From: JBOGDS01 sp050743075
GTDB lineage: Bacteria > Actinomycetota > Actinomycetes > Jiangellales > Jiangellaceae
Direction: 5' to 3'
DNA length: 60,833 bases
NCBI GenBank assembly: GCA_050743075.1
Contig: JBOGDS010000011.1
Coordinates: 1-60,833 of the forward strand
Shown: piece after piece, positions 16,172 through 24,461 of the stretch
Numbering within the stretch: position 1 is the first letter of the stretch
Layout of the letters: every line of letters begins with the position of its first letter
Translations under genes and position numbers: made by a program
The notes under the pieces: model-generated
What the model saw: the letters and a program-made list of their open reading frames with translations, nothing else
Told to the model about the DNA's origin: nothing
The model's database searches: none

Positions 16172-17293
16172 ATGTCGGTGCTCGCGGGCGCCCGGTTGGT
16201 GACCGCCGACGGCATCGTCGACGGCTGGCTCGAGGTCGACGGCCGCACGATCGCCGCGTTCGGCCCGGGTGAGCCACCCCGACCGGCCGACCGTGACCTG
16301 GGCGGGCAGTGGGTCGTACCGGGGTTCGTCGACATCCACGTCCACGGCGGCGCACGGGCCGCCTACATGTCCGGCGACCAGGACGAGGCTGTGGTCGTCG
16401 CCGATCTGCATCGACGGCACGGTACGACGACCACCGTCGCGAGCCTGGTGACCGGAGAAGCCTCCGCCCTGACCACGGCCATCGCGTCGCTGGTCGAACT
16501 TGTCGACGACGGCCTGCTCGCGGGGGTCCATCTGGAGGGCCCGTTCCTCGCCGCGGCCCGCTGCGGCGCGCACGACCCCTCCCTCCTGCGCGCACCCGAG
16601 CCCGCCCTGGTCGAGACGCTACTTGCGGCCGGCCGCGGGACGGTGCGCATGGTCACGCTGGCCCCGGAGCTACCCCAGGCTGTCGACGCGGTCCACCGGG
16701 TCGTCGGAGCCGGTGCCATCGCTGCGGTCGGGCACACGGACGCAACCTATGCCGAGACCAGGGCAGCGCTCGATGCGGGTGCCACCGTGGCGACACATCT
16801 GTTCAACGCCATGCGGCCGCTTCACCACCGCGAGCCCGGGCCTATACCGGCGTTGCTCGAGGACGGCGGGGTCATGGCTGAGCTGATCTGCGACGGCGTC
16901 CACGTGCACCCCGCTGTCGTCCGGACGGCCATCGCAGCCGCCGGTGCCGGCCGGATCGCCCTGGTCACCGACGCCATGGCCGCGACCGGAGCCGGCGACG
17001 GCGACTACCTCCTCGGCGGGATGGCAGTCCGGGTCGACGACGGAGTCGCCCGCCTCGTCGAGGGTGGTGCCATCGCCGGCAGCACGCTGACCATGGACCG
17101 GGCGTTCCGATTCGTGGTCGAAGCGGGGGTCGCCGTCGAAGATGCCGTCCTGATGGCATCGACGACGCCCGCCACCTTGCTCGGGCTGGCCGACCGGGTG
17201 GGGTCGATCGCGGTCGGGCTGGACGCCGATCTGGTCATACTGGACGGGAGTTTCGACCGCCAGGCCGTGATGGCCAGGGGTGGCTGGCTCTAG
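16172..17293 (+). CDS. nagA: N-acetylglucosamine-6-phosphate deacetylase
   Basis: A 373-residue amidohydrolase that deacetylates GlcNAc-6-phosphate in amino-sugar and cell-wall recycling. Visible active-site elements: the metal motif VDIHVHGG, LLAGVHLEGPFL (metal-binding Glu), VGHTDATY, THLFNAMRPLHHREPG, the second metal His region CDGVHVHP and the catalytic Asp in LVTDAMAATG. The ATG follows GAGGAGG. Its TAG stop overlaps the stop of the convergent small basic gene by four bases (CTAG). Confidence 0.94.
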   Translation: MSVLAGARLVTADGIVDGWLEVDGRTIAAFGPGEPPRPADRDLGGQWVVPGFVDIHVHGGARAAYMSGDQDEAVVVADLHRRHGTTTTVASLVTGEASALTTAIASLVELVDDGLLAGVHLEGPFLAAARCGAHDPSLLRAPEPALVETLLAAGRGTVRMVTLAPELPQAVDAVHRVVGAGAIAAVGHTDATYAETRAALDAGATVATHLFNAMRPLHHREPGPIPALLEDGGVMAELICDGVHVHPAVVRTAIAAAGAGRIALVTDAMAATGAGDGDYLLGGMAVRVDDGVARLVEGGAIAGSTLTMDRAFRFVVEAGVAVEDAVLMASTTPATLLGLADRVGSIAVGLDADLVILDGSFDRQAVMARGGWL

Positions 17294-17574
17294 TCGCCGG
17301 CCCAGACGCGCAGGACGTGGGATGCGGCCTCCTCCGCTGTCCAGCCGTAGGTCTCGGCCTTGCGGCGCAGCCGTTTTCGAACCCGCCTGGGCAGTGTCAC
17401 CGTCAGGTCCACGGTCTCGTCCGGCTTCTCCCTGTCCTTCTTCTTGGCCTTCTTGCCGCCCTTCGCGGCGACAGTGACGTCGACCGCGAGCGATGACAGG
17501 TGCGGTGCCGCCGGGTGGACGGCGCCGTCGTCGGCCCGGCGCAGGGCCGGCCGAGGCGTCGGGACGGTAGTCAT
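17290..17574 (-). CDS. Small basic protein coupled to a ParA-like ATPase
   Basis: A 94-residue protein with three visible parts: a variable N terminus, a strongly basic linker (AAKGGKKAKKKDREK), and a C terminus VDLTVTLPRRVRKRLRRKAE that looks like the strand plus first helix of a ribbon-helix-helix DNA-binding fold. Its ATG overlaps the stop of the ParA gene (ATGA), so the two are co-translated. By analogy with ParA partners it may be a DNA-binding or ATPase-stimulating protein; this is inference. Confidence 0.65.
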   Translation of the reverse strand: MTTVPTPRPALRRADDGAVHPAAPHLSSLAVDVTVAAKGGKKAKKKDREKPDETVDLTVTLPRRVRKRLRRKAETYGWTAEEAASHVLRVWAGD

Positions 17575-18389
17575 CGTCGTCTGACCCCCATGGTGAGCGG
17601 TCCCTCCGACCTGGCCGCGGAGAGCAGCAGGGCGAGGTAGGACGAGAAGATCCGGGCAACCTCACGGGCGCCGGGTGACGGCCACGCCTGGACCGGCAGG
17701 CAGCTTCCCTGCGCAGCACCGATCGCCGAACGCTCGGGCAGAACCGGGTCGAGCACGAGGTCGCGGTATGCGGCGAGCAGCTCGTCCAGCCGGAACCGGT
17801 GCTCGGCGGAGCGTGTCCGGAACCGGTTGACCACGATGCCGGCCGGCCGCAGGCGCAGGTTGAAGCCGCGACGGACGACATCGACCGCGGCCAGGGCCTG
17901 CTGGGCACCGGTCAGCGCGAACATCGTCGGCTCGGTGACCACGAGCGCCAGGTCGCTTGCCGCCAGCGCGTTCTTGGACAGCTCGCCCAGGCTGGGCGGG
18001 CAGTCGACGACCACCAGGTCGACGCCGGCGAGGCCGATCATGGCCGAGCGCAGCCGGTGCTCGCCCGCTCTGCCGTCGGTCGGGTGGTTGCGATGCTCGA
18101 GCGCCGGTTCGCTCGCGACGACTGATACGGCCGGTCCCCACGCGGACTCGGCCAGGGCTTCGGCGACCACGCCGGCGCGGGCGTCGGCCAGCACGTCACT
18201 CGCCGTGAACCGCGCATCGTGCGGATCCAACGCTGTCGTGGCATTTCCCTGGGGATCGAGGTCGACGACCAACGTCCGCAGCCCGCGCACTGCTGCGGCA
18301 CCCGTTAGCCCCAGGGCCACCGAGGTCTTGCCCACGCCGCCCTTGAGGGAGAGGACGCTGACGGTGAGCACAGTCGCAAAGTCTGCCAC
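17571..18389 (-). CDS. ParA/MinD-family ATPase
   Basis: A 272-residue P-loop ATPase with the deviant Walker A SLKGGVGKTSVALGL, switch I LVVDLDPQGNATTAL, and Walker B LVVVDCPPSLGELSKNAL. This is a ParA-type fold used in DNA segregation or in placing protein complexes. It is not next to parB or the replication origin, so it is an orphan. GTG start at 18389; divergent from ideR with 56 bp between. The coupled small basic gene downstream is the likely partner. Confidence 0.9.
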   Translation of the reverse strand: MADFATVLTVSVLSLKGGVGKTSVALGLTGAAAVRGLRTLVVDLDPQGNATTALDPHDARFTASDVLADARAGVVAEALAESAWGPAVSVVASEPALEHRNHPTDGRAGEHRLRSAMIGLAGVDLVVVDCPPSLGELSKNALAASDLALVVTEPTMFALTGAQQALAAVDVVRRGFNLRLRPAGIVVNRFRTRSAEHRFRLDELLAAYRDLVLDPVLPERSAIGAAQGSCLPVQAWPSPGAREVARIFSSYLALLLSAARSEGPLTMGVRRR

Positions 18390-18445
18390 GCTGGTTCGTC
18401 GGGATAGGCTCTTGGTGCGATGCCGAGACGACGGGAGGCGCGCGG

Positions 18446-19126
18446 GTGAGCGACCTCATCGACACGACGCAGATGTACCTGAAGGTCATCTTCGAGTTGG
18501 AGGAGGAGGGCATCGTCCCCCTGCGCGCACGCATCGCGCAGCGGCTGCACCAGTCGGGTCCCACGGTGAGCCAGACCGTGGCGCGGATGGAACGTGACGG
18601 GCTGGTCCATGTCGATGCCGACCGCCACCTCGAGCTCTCCGAGAAGGGGCGGCTCCTCGCGATGCGCGTCATGCGTAAGCATCGGCTCGCAGAGCGTCTT
18701 CTTGTCGACGTGATCGGCCTGGACTGGGAATTGGTGCACAACGAGGCCTGCCGGTGGGAGCACGTTGTGTCCGAGGCCGTGGAGCGGCGGCTCGTGTCAT
18801 TGCTGAAAGACCCGACGGAGGACCCGTACGGGAACCCTATTCCCGGGCTGGAAGAGGTCGGCATTCCCGCGCGGCCCGCGTCGAGGGCCGGCATCCGCCC
18901 GCTCGGACCGAAGACGGTCGGCAGGCAGGCCCGGCTGGTGGTCCGCCGGATCGGCGAGCCGCTGCAGACCGACGAGAAGCTCCTCGCCGAGCTCGACGAC
19001 GCCGGCATCCGCCCAGGCGCCGCGGTGACGGTCAACGCTACCGACGCGGGGTACGCGATCGAGGGCGGACACAGCGTCCAACTGAGCGCCGAGGACGCTG
19101 TGCACATCTTCGTCAGCGGGTCGTGA
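18446..19126 (+). CDS. ideR: Iron-dependent DtxR/IdeR repressor
   Basis: A 226-residue metal-sensing repressor. The N-terminal winged helix has PLRARIAQRLHQSGPTVSQT. Both metal sites of IdeR are present at canonical positions: M10, C102, E105, H106 (primary) and H79, E83, H98 (ancillary). The middle GNPIPGL and the C-terminal SH3-like domain are intact. This favours Fe(II) sensing over the shorter MntR type. GTG start follows GGGAGG. Its stop overlaps the rhodanese start by one base. Confidence 0.94.
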   Translation: MSDLIDTTQMYLKVIFELEEEGIVPLRARIAQRLHQSGPTVSQTVARMERDGLVHVDADRHLELSEKGRLLAMRVMRKHRLAERLLVDVIGLDWELVHNEACRWEHVVSEAVERRLVSLLKDPTEDPYGNPIPGLEEVGIPARPASRAGIRPLGPKTVGRQARLVVRRIGEPLQTDEKLLAELDDAGIRPGAAVTVNATDAGYAIEGGHSVQLSAEDAVHIFVSGS

Positions 19127-19452
19127 TGTCGCTTCCTGCGCAGGTCAGCGTCGCAGAGCTCGCCTCGGCGATCGCCGATGGCGCCTACGTTGTCGATGTC
19201 CGTGAACCGGACGAGTACGCCGCGGCGCACGTGCCGGGCGCCGTCCCGATGCCGATGGGCTCGGTGCCGCAGCGCTACGACGAGCTGCCCCGGGACCGGA
19301 CCGTCTACCTGGTCTGTGCGGTGGGTGCACGAAGCATGCAGGTCGCGCGGTACCTCGACCAGATGGGGTTCGACGTACGCAACGTCGACGGCGGGACCGG
19401 CGACTGGATCGGCGCGGGCTATCCGGTGAAGACCGGCCCGGAAGCCGGGTGA
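19126..19452 (+). CDS. Single-domain rhodanese
   Basis: A 108-residue rhodanese-like sulfurtransferase. It has VVDVREPDEYAAAHVPGAV, the active-site cysteine loop CAVGARSMQ, and FDVRNVDGGTGDWI near the end. Such proteins carry persulfide sulfur. The TGATG overlap couples it to ideR, linking it loosely to metal or Fe-S homeostasis (inference). Confidence 0.92.
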   Translation: MSLPAQVSVAELASAIADGAYVVDVREPDEYAAAHVPGAVPMPMGSVPQRYDELPRDRTVYLVCAVGARSMQVARYLDQMGFDVRNVDGGTGDWIGAGYPVKTGPEAG

Positions 19453-19484
19453 GCTCAGACAGCCGCCGGGCATAGCCTGGCGGC

Positions 19485-19862
19485 ATGGGAGCGGTCGACC
19501 GGGCCAAGCGGGGCCTGACCAGGATCGGTGGTGCCGCTGCACTCGTCGAGATCGGCAGGCAGCTGTGGCCGGCGGTGAAGCCGACCGTCGAGCGTGGCCG
19601 CGACAACGCCCTGGCCTGGCGCACGGCGCGTGCTCACGCACGACGGGTGCGTGACGGCAGCTACCTTGACGTGTTCGTCGACGGCGTCAAGCACTGGGTC
19701 GTCTGGTCCGGCGGTGACCCGGTGGCCGCATACCCGCCGGTCGACGGCGACCTCACCCATGCCGTGCGCATGGTCGACCTCGACCAGCGGCGCCGGCCCG
19801 GACGCTCCCACTCCGGCACCAGGTCGTCTGAGCGCAGGAGACTGCCCGGCGACCACTGGTGA
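19485..19862 (+). CDS. Conserved hypothetical protein (125 aa)
   Basis: A basic protein with no catalytic motif I recognise. Residues 1-60 are helical and positively charged (RAKRGLTRIGGAAALVEIG; RTARAHARRVRDG), and the centre holds a short beta region, YLDVFVDGVKHWVVWSGGDPV. The C terminus is very basic and probably disordered. ATG start. Located 32 bp after the rhodanese gene on the same strand. Confidence 0.65.
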   Translation: MGAVDRAKRGLTRIGGAAALVEIGRQLWPAVKPTVERGRDNALAWRTARAHARRVRDGSYLDVFVDGVKHWVVWSGGDPVAAYPPVDGDLTHAVRMVDLDQRRRPGRSHSGTRSSERRRLPGDHW

Positions 19863-19892
19863 CCCGGCTACGGCTGCCGTTGCGGCCCCGAG

Positions 19893-20195
19893 TCAGTCGA
19901 TCCGTCGCATCTGCCTGATCAACAGGGCGGGTGCGGCCGGCCGGCTGCGGGGCGGTGGGGCCTGGACGCCGACCACCTCGACCTCGTCGCCCTCGTGGGC
20001 CTCCAGGCCGTAGGGCCCCAGCAGCTCGAATCGTCCGGCCTCGGTCTGCAGGTCAAGGCCTCCGGCCTGCACGGCCATCACCAACCGGCCACGGCGCGTG
20101 ACCGGGCTGAGCTGGTCGGTCGTGCCGTTCGGCTGCTGCTGGGGCGGCAGTTCGCGGGACGTGCTGATGAGCTGGTCCGCAGGCTGATCCACCAT
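19893..20195 (-). CDS. Conserved hypothetical protein (100 aa)
   Basis: A small protein with a disordered N terminus and a central beta-rich part, VTRRGRLVMAVQAGGLDLQT then RFELLGPYGLEAHEGDEVEV, that resembles an OB-like barrel segment. ATG at 20195 follows a GGGGGAG site. Lies downstream of the decayed prs gene on the same strand. Function unknown. Confidence 0.55.
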   Translation of the reverse strand: MVDQPADQLISTSRELPPQQQPNGTTDQLSPVTRRGRLVMAVQAGGLDLQTEAGRFELLGPYGLEAHEGDEVEVVGVQAPPPRSRPAAPALLIRQMRRID

Positions 20196-20282
20196 CGGTT
20201 CTCCCCCGTGGTCGGCGATGGTCGCCCTGCGATTATGCGGCGACGCGGCCCGCCGCGCAGCGGATCCGGAAATTTGGTCCGG

Positions 20283-20859
20283 TCACGGTGTGACCTCGTT
20301 GTGGACGAGGGTGCTGACCATCTCGCCGTCGTGGATGCGGCGGTCGCCTCGGCCGGCAGCGGCCCGATCGAGAGCACCGCGAGCTCCTGGACGCGCTTCT
20401 CGCTGGGGATCGGCACGGCATTCGTGCAGACGATCTCGGCGACATCGCCGATGATGGCCCTGATCGTCACCCGGTCGTCATCGAAGCGCTGCTTCGCGCC
20501 GGCAGCGACGGGGACGCTGAGGGAGCCGGCACCTGGGCCGCGTGGAGTGTCATCGCCAGGATGCGGCCGGGCGCCGGCAGTCACCATCAGGTCGGCGATC
20601 AGCCGCCCGCCGATCGAGATGCGTGGCGCATCCTTCTTGTCCGACCGCGCGTACGCGTTGTTGGCGTGACGTGTGGGTCCGGCCTCCCCGACTGGTGGCA
20701 ACGAGGCGCTCGCGGCAGTTGGCTTGGAGCTGTACATCGAGGCAGTCGTTGGCGAAGCGTTGTCACGGGGACCGGGTGCAGCGGGACGCTGAGGTGTGCC
20801 CAGATCTCCTCGGCGAGTTCGGGATGGGCGCCACCGAAGAAGACCGCGATGTCCCGCAC
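20283..20859 (-). pseudogene. prs: Ribose-phosphate pyrophosphokinase, decayed
   Basis: The start (GTG 20859: MRDIAVFFGGAHPELAEEI) and the end (RRIHDGEMVSTLVHNEVTP, TGA at 20283-20285) match Prs, the PRPP synthase. In between only islands remain in several frames: FANDCLDVQLQANCRER, AYARSDKKDAPRISIGGRL, DLMVTAGA then RILAMTLHAAQV, AAGAKQRFDDDRVTI, and EIVCTNAVPIPSEKRV. Whole blocks between the islands, including the PRPP-binding loop, are missing. The remnant is 577 bp where ~950-1000 bp would be expected. It cannot be an active synthase; another prs copy must exist elsewhere. Confidence 0.85.
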
Positions 20860-20871
20860 GGCTCCAAGATG

Positions 20872-21024
20872 TCAGGCTGCCGGTGCCGCGCCTTCGCAGC
20901 AGGGCAGAACGAAGTAGCAGCGCGGGCAGACCCACTTGGAGCCGTTACCGTGAGGGTGCAGATCGGCCTGCTGGCACTGCGGGCAGATCTCTCCCAGGGT
21001 TACGCACGCATCGGTCACGCTCAC
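20872..21024 (-). CDS. 50-residue zinc-ribbon protein
   Basis: A small reading frame starting GTG at 21024. It has two knuckles, CPQC and CPRC, separated by 17 residues, then CC near the end, so it should bind one zinc ion in a ribbon fold. It sits 12 bp upstream of the decayed prs gene on the same strand. A few downstream GTGs could also serve as start. Role unknown; such ribbons often bind nucleic acid or a partner protein. Confidence 0.6.
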   Translation of the reverse strand: MSVTDACVTLGEICPQCQQADLHPHGNGSKWVCPRCYFVLPCCEGAAPAA

Positions 21025-21084
21025 CTACGGTAACCAGGCGGCACGGACCATGGCCGTACCTGCAGCAGTGTCGGCGTGCCCAGG

Positions 21085-22602
21085 TCAGAACGGTGGTGGG
21101 TCGGGGTCGGTGGGTGGCGGCTGGGCCAGTAGCCCGACGATCTCGGGTTCCACGTCGTAGGTGTGTCCGGTCGCCGATGTCCAGATGAATCGGCCGGGTC
21201 GGGGTTGGGTCAGTTTCCAGAGGCGGCGGGTCTTGCCGTTGTGGTGGCCGCGGTGCAGTGGCCCGAGGTTGGCTGCGCTGGTCTGGCCACCTTCGTCGAA
21301 CGGCGTGGTGTGGTCGAGGTCGCAGTCGCGGGCCGGCCAGGTGCAGGTCGGGAACCTGCAGGTGCGATCCCGGGCGATCACGTGCTCGGCCAGGTCCGGC
21401 GGCGGGGTGTACCGGGTGCGGCCAACGTCGAGGACCGCGCCGGTTGCGGGGTCGGTGAGCAGCCGGCGCCAGGTGCCGTGCGCGGCGATCCGCCGCGCGG
21501 TCTCGGCAGTGATCGGTCCGTAGCCGTCGAGGTGGGCGGGCGTCTCGTCAAGTCCGATGAGGGTGGTCAGCGCGACGGTGATGTTGACGGTCGCGGCTCG
21601 TCCGGGCCGGCCGGGCAGCCGCAGGCGCGGGTGGGCGCAGTGCGGGTTGCAGCAGCCGAGGGTGCCCGCCTCGAGTGCCGACCAGCCGAGGTCGGCGAGC
21701 ACGTCGGCGCGGAGCTGGTCCAGTGTTCTCGCCTCCTCCGGGGTCTTGCGGGCGCGGGCGGCGGCATCGACGGCGGTCCAGAAGGCGGCGAGGTCTTCGG
21801 CTGGTAGCCGGATCAGCGCGCTCGCCATGCCGTCGGGTTCGGGGCAGGGCCGAGCCACGGCGCGGCCAAGGCGAGCTTGTTGATGGCGTTTCTGGGCGCC
21901 GGCCGGGTCAACGGCCAGCACGACCTTGCGCGCCGCGGCGCGTAGCCGTGTTGCGGTATGGCGGTGTGCCTTGGTCAGCAGCTTGGCTTCGGTGTCGCGG
22001 CGGGCAGCAGGTTCGAGCGGGCGGGTCTCCTCGGCGATCACCCGCGCCCGGTAGCCGTCGATCCGCCCGGCGCGAAGCTCGGCCAGGGTCGCGGCCATCT
22101 CGTCGACCAGCTCGCAGGCCAGCTCGACTCGGCTGCGGGCTTGTCCGGGCGAGATGTGCAGGGCGGGGGAGATCTCGCTGGCCGCCGCGCGGCGGGTCGC
22201 GGTGCCTGGGTCCTCGCCGCGTTCGCCGCAGCCGGCGAACACCGGCCGGTTGGTCAACGCTGCGATCGCCTCGAGCTGGCGGGCCTCGGCGTGCGCCTTC
22301 TGCCGCTCCCACCCGGCGATGACTTCGACCAGCTGGTAGTCGTCCACCGCGGCCAAGTCGGTGTCATCGAGCAGCGTCGCCAGCGCCGGACCCGTCGCCA
22401 CCCCGGCCAGGCCGCCGCCTTCGCCGTCGTCGCGACGCGATGGCCGGCTCGCAGGTGCCGGCGGCGGCCCACCCGGGCTGAGGACCTCGGCCAGCGCGAA
22501 GACCCGCTCGGCCACCACCCGACCCTCCGGGCGCGCAACCAGCGCAGCGAACGGCGCCCGCACGACTGGCGGACCACCGGACTGACCACGATCTTCGAAC
22601 AT
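21085..22602 (-). CDS. DUF222/HNH endonuclease-like protein
   Basis: A 505-residue protein typical of actinobacterial genomes, where it occurs in many copies. The N-terminal two thirds is the DUF222 helical region (QLVEVIAGWERQKAHAEARQ; AFWTAVDAAARARKTPEEAR; LDQLRADVLADL). The C terminus is an HNH nuclease: RDRTCRFPTCTWPARDCDLD, H, then GGQTSAANLGPLHRGHHNGK. ATG at 22602 is used although the frame is open for another ~200 codons upstream. Biological role of the family is unknown; it may derive from selfish elements. Confidence 0.88.
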   Translation of the reverse strand: MFEDRGQSGGPPVVRAPFAALVARPEGRVVAERVFALAEVLSPGGPPPAPASRPSRRDDGEGGGLAGVATGPALATLLDDTDLAAVDDYQLVEVIAGWERQKAHAEARQLEAIAALTNRPVFAGCGERGEDPGTATRRAAASEISPALHISPGQARSRVELACELVDEMAATLAELRAGRIDGYRARVIAEETRPLEPAARRDTEAKLLTKAHRHTATRLRAAARKVVLAVDPAGAQKRHQQARLGRAVARPCPEPDGMASALIRLPAEDLAAFWTAVDAAARARKTPEEARTLDQLRADVLADLGWSALEAGTLGCCNPHCAHPRLRLPGRPGRAATVNITVALTTLIGLDETPAHLDGYGPITAETARRIAAHGTWRRLLTDPATGAVLDVGRTRYTPPPDLAEHVIARDRTCRFPTCTWPARDCDLDHTTPFDEGGQTSAANLGPLHRGHHNGKTRRLWKLTQPRPGRFIWTSATGHTYDVEPEIVGLLAQPPPTDPDPPPF

Positions 22603-22743
22603 GCGTTCGAGCCTAGAGGACGCCTCCGACACTGCCGAGGGCGGCCCGGGCTGCGCCGTGGATACGAGGCAACGCCAGCCGAGCGGCCCGGTGGCGATGC
22701 CTCGCTCGGTACCGCGCGGACCGGCTGGGCGGACAATGGCACC

Positions 22744-22965
22744 GTGATCTCCGTCGAGTTGGCTCGCAGGCTGCGTGACGCAGGCGTGCGTTGGGAGCCG
22801 CACGCGGGCGACCGGTTCGTGATCCCGGATCGGGACATGGACGACCAGGTGTTCGTGTTGGCAGACATGACGGTCGACGTCCAAGTTCCCGAGCGGTCGG
22901 GTGATCGGCTTCAACGGCACGGTCGAGTGGGCCCTCGACAGCTGTCGAGATGCAGCGAAGATTGA
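22744..22965 (+). pseudogene. Fragment of a small conserved actinobacterial protein (often labelled CpaE-like)
   Basis: GTG at 22744 begins VISVELARRLRDAGVRWEPH...GDRFVIPDRDMDDQVFVL, the start of a ~90-100 residue actinobacterial protein of unknown function. The frame is lost after DMTVDVQ; the next family block, GRVIGFNGTVEWALDS, lies in another frame (22890-22945), after which the usual C terminus is absent. So there is one frameshift and one 3' truncation. Confidence 0.6.
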
Positions 22966-23090
22966 CCAACCTCCCGGGCGAACTCTGCACAGATCCACGG
23001 AATCGACCGGCGTGGTCAAGGTCGGCCCGCTGGGGAGGCCGGGCATGGGCGCAGTTCGCGGCGATGGTTGGGGCTTCGTGTCTCGACAGA

Positions 23091-23375
23091 TCAGAAGAGG
23101 TGGCCACCGTCGGTGGCGTCGTACCGCCTCACCGCCGAGTGCTTGGGCTTCTTCATGCGCGGCGCCTTGGCCCGCCTTCGCCACTTCGTCAGAGCTTTGG
23201 CGTCTCGCCACACCTCGACGGAGTTGATCTGTTCGGGATCGACCGAGTCAGCCGTGATGGCGACGTGAATGCATCCATCGGACTCGCGGGCGCGCAAGAC
23301 AAGGTCACTGAATGCGGCGACGTACCTGTCCCGATCGTCTGCGTCCACGAGTTCGTGGCCGGCAATGATGATCAT
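23091..23375 (-). CDS. Antibiotic-biosynthesis-monooxygenase (ABM) fold protein
   Basis: A 94-residue dimeric alpha+beta barrel protein: MIIIAGHELVDADDRDRYVA, DLVLRARESDGCIHVAITAD, INSVEVWRDAKAL. ABM proteins include small quinone monooxygenases and heme-degrading enzymes, but most are uncharacterised. The C-terminal KAPRMKKPKHSAVRRYD is basic. Start at the ATG 23375 after AGAGGTG. Same strand as and downstream of the SnoaL-like gene, so probably co-transcribed under the TetR next to it. Confidence 0.75.
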   Translation of the reverse strand: MIIIAGHELVDADDRDRYVAAFSDLVLRARESDGCIHVAITADSVDPEQINSVEVWRDAKALTKWRRRAKAPRMKKPKHSAVRRYDATDGGHLF

Positions 23376-23414
23376 GGTTGCACCTCTGGGTTGGCGGGGT
23401 TGAATGCTCGACGG

Positions 23415-23813
23415 CTATTCCGGAAGCGGGAGGACTTCGCCCGGCGTCTTGGTGTAACCGAGTTGCTCGATCACGCGACCGCCGCTGACCCGGGTCACGT
23501 TCACCCCGAGAACGGACTCAGCGTCGGTGGGCCCGAAGCGGTAGCGCCAGCGAACGGCAGCCCATTCGCCGTCGGAGAACACGTGGTTGACCTCGAACGT
23601 GGTCGATGCGTCGTCCATCAGCTCCGCCCAGAACGCCACGCATGCGTCCTTCCCCACATACGCCGTGCCGTCGGGCGCCGGCTGGGCCGACACCATCAGG
23701 CAGTCCTCATGGACGACGGTGGCCAAAGCGGCCTTGTCGCGGCGCTGGAAGGCGTCGTTGAACCGGGCAATGGTATCGGCGGTGTCCATGGTGATCTGCG
23801 CAGATGTGGTCAT
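23415..23813 (-). CDS. SnoaL-like (NTF2-fold) protein
   Basis: A 132-residue cone-fold protein: TADTIARFNDAFQRRDKAAL, TAYVGKDACVAFWAELMDD, WAAVRWRYRF. Polyketide cyclases, limonene epoxide hydrolases and many unknown proteins share this fold. ATG 23813 is chosen over GTG 23822 because GAGGAG lies eight bases before it. Divergent from the TetR gene across twin operators, so likely repressed by it. Confidence 0.8.
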   Translation of the reverse strand: MTTSAQITMDTADTIARFNDAFQRRDKAALATVVHEDCLMVSAQPAPDGTAYVGKDACVAFWAELMDDASTTFEVNHVFSDGEWAAVRWRYRFGPTDAESVLGVNVTRVSGGRVIEQLGYTKTPGEVLPLPE

Positions 23814-23830
23814 GTCGCACACTCCTCAAG

Positions 23831-23876
23831 GTAGAATGATTGGTCTACATCGCACGGTATAGAATGGTCGATCTAC
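23831..23876. promoter_or_regulatory. Twin TetR operators
   Basis: Two 18-bp sites, 23831-23848 (GTAGAATGATTGGTCTAC) and 23859-23876 (ATAGAATGGTCGATCTAC), agree at 14 of 18 positions and each has the inverted arms (G)TAGA...TCTA(C). They are spaced 28 bp start to start in the divergent gap between the SnoaL-like gene and the TetR gene, where both promoters must lie. Confidence 0.75.
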
Positions 23877-23903
23877 TGTCAAGCGCGGAGGTACAACGAG
23901 CAG

Positions 23904-24461
23904 ATGACCACGACGCCCATCCCGGGACCTCGGGAACGACTTCTCGCGGCCGGCCAGGACCTCTTCTACTCACGCGGCGCCTCTGTCGGAGTCGACGCGC
24001 TGCTCAAAGAGGCGAATGTTGCCCGCAGGTCGCTCTACGAGCACTTTGGAGGCAAGGACGGACTGGTGGCGGCGGTTCTCCACCGCGCCTCCGAAGAGGA
24101 TCTCGCGTGGTACGAGGCCGCGTTGGCGGGTGCCACGGAGCCCCGAGCGAGGCTTCTCGGTCTGTTCGATCGGCTCGACGAGCTCGTCTCGAATGCGGAC
24201 TTCCGAGGCTGTCGGTACTTTGCGACAGACCTTGCGTTTGCGGATCCCCGCCATCCGGCCCATGCGGAGACCGAGGCCTTCCGGCGACGCCTCCGCGGAC
24301 TCCTCGTACGGGAGCTGGAAGCGTTGGGCCATGCCAGCCCGGAGCACGGGGCCGAGCAGTTGCACCTGCTGATCGAGGGGACCTTGGTGATGGGCGCGAC
24401 CCAGGGCGGTCAGCATCCAGCTCGCACCGCGCGCGACCTCGCCGCCGTCATCCTCGAGTGA
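23904..24461 (+). CDS. TetR-family regulator
   Basis: A 185-residue repressor with the N-terminal helix-turn-helix RERLLAAGQDLFYSRGASVGVDALLKEANVARRSLYEHFGGKDGLV (shown here as its parts: GVDALLKEANVARRSLYEHF is the HTH). The C-terminal ligand domain has FRGCRYFATDLAFAD, seen in many actinobacterial TetRs. ATG at 23904. Likely controls itself and the divergent SnoaL/ABM pair through the twin operators. Confidence 0.9.
   Translation: MTTTPIPGPRERLLAAGQDLFYSRGASVGVDALLKEANVARRSLYEHFGGKDGLVAAVLHRASEEDLAWYEAALAGATEPRARLLGLFDRLDELVSNADFRGCRYFATDLAFADPRHPAHAETEAFRRRLRGLLVRELEALGHASPEHGAEQLHLLIEGTLVMGATQGGQHPARTARDLAAVILE

Noticed and set aside
15422..17300. Secondary-metabolite cluster suggested by scattered oxidases, exporters and SnoaL/ABM genes
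   Set aside because: No scaffold enzyme (PKS, NRPS, terpene cyclase) is present anywhere in the window.
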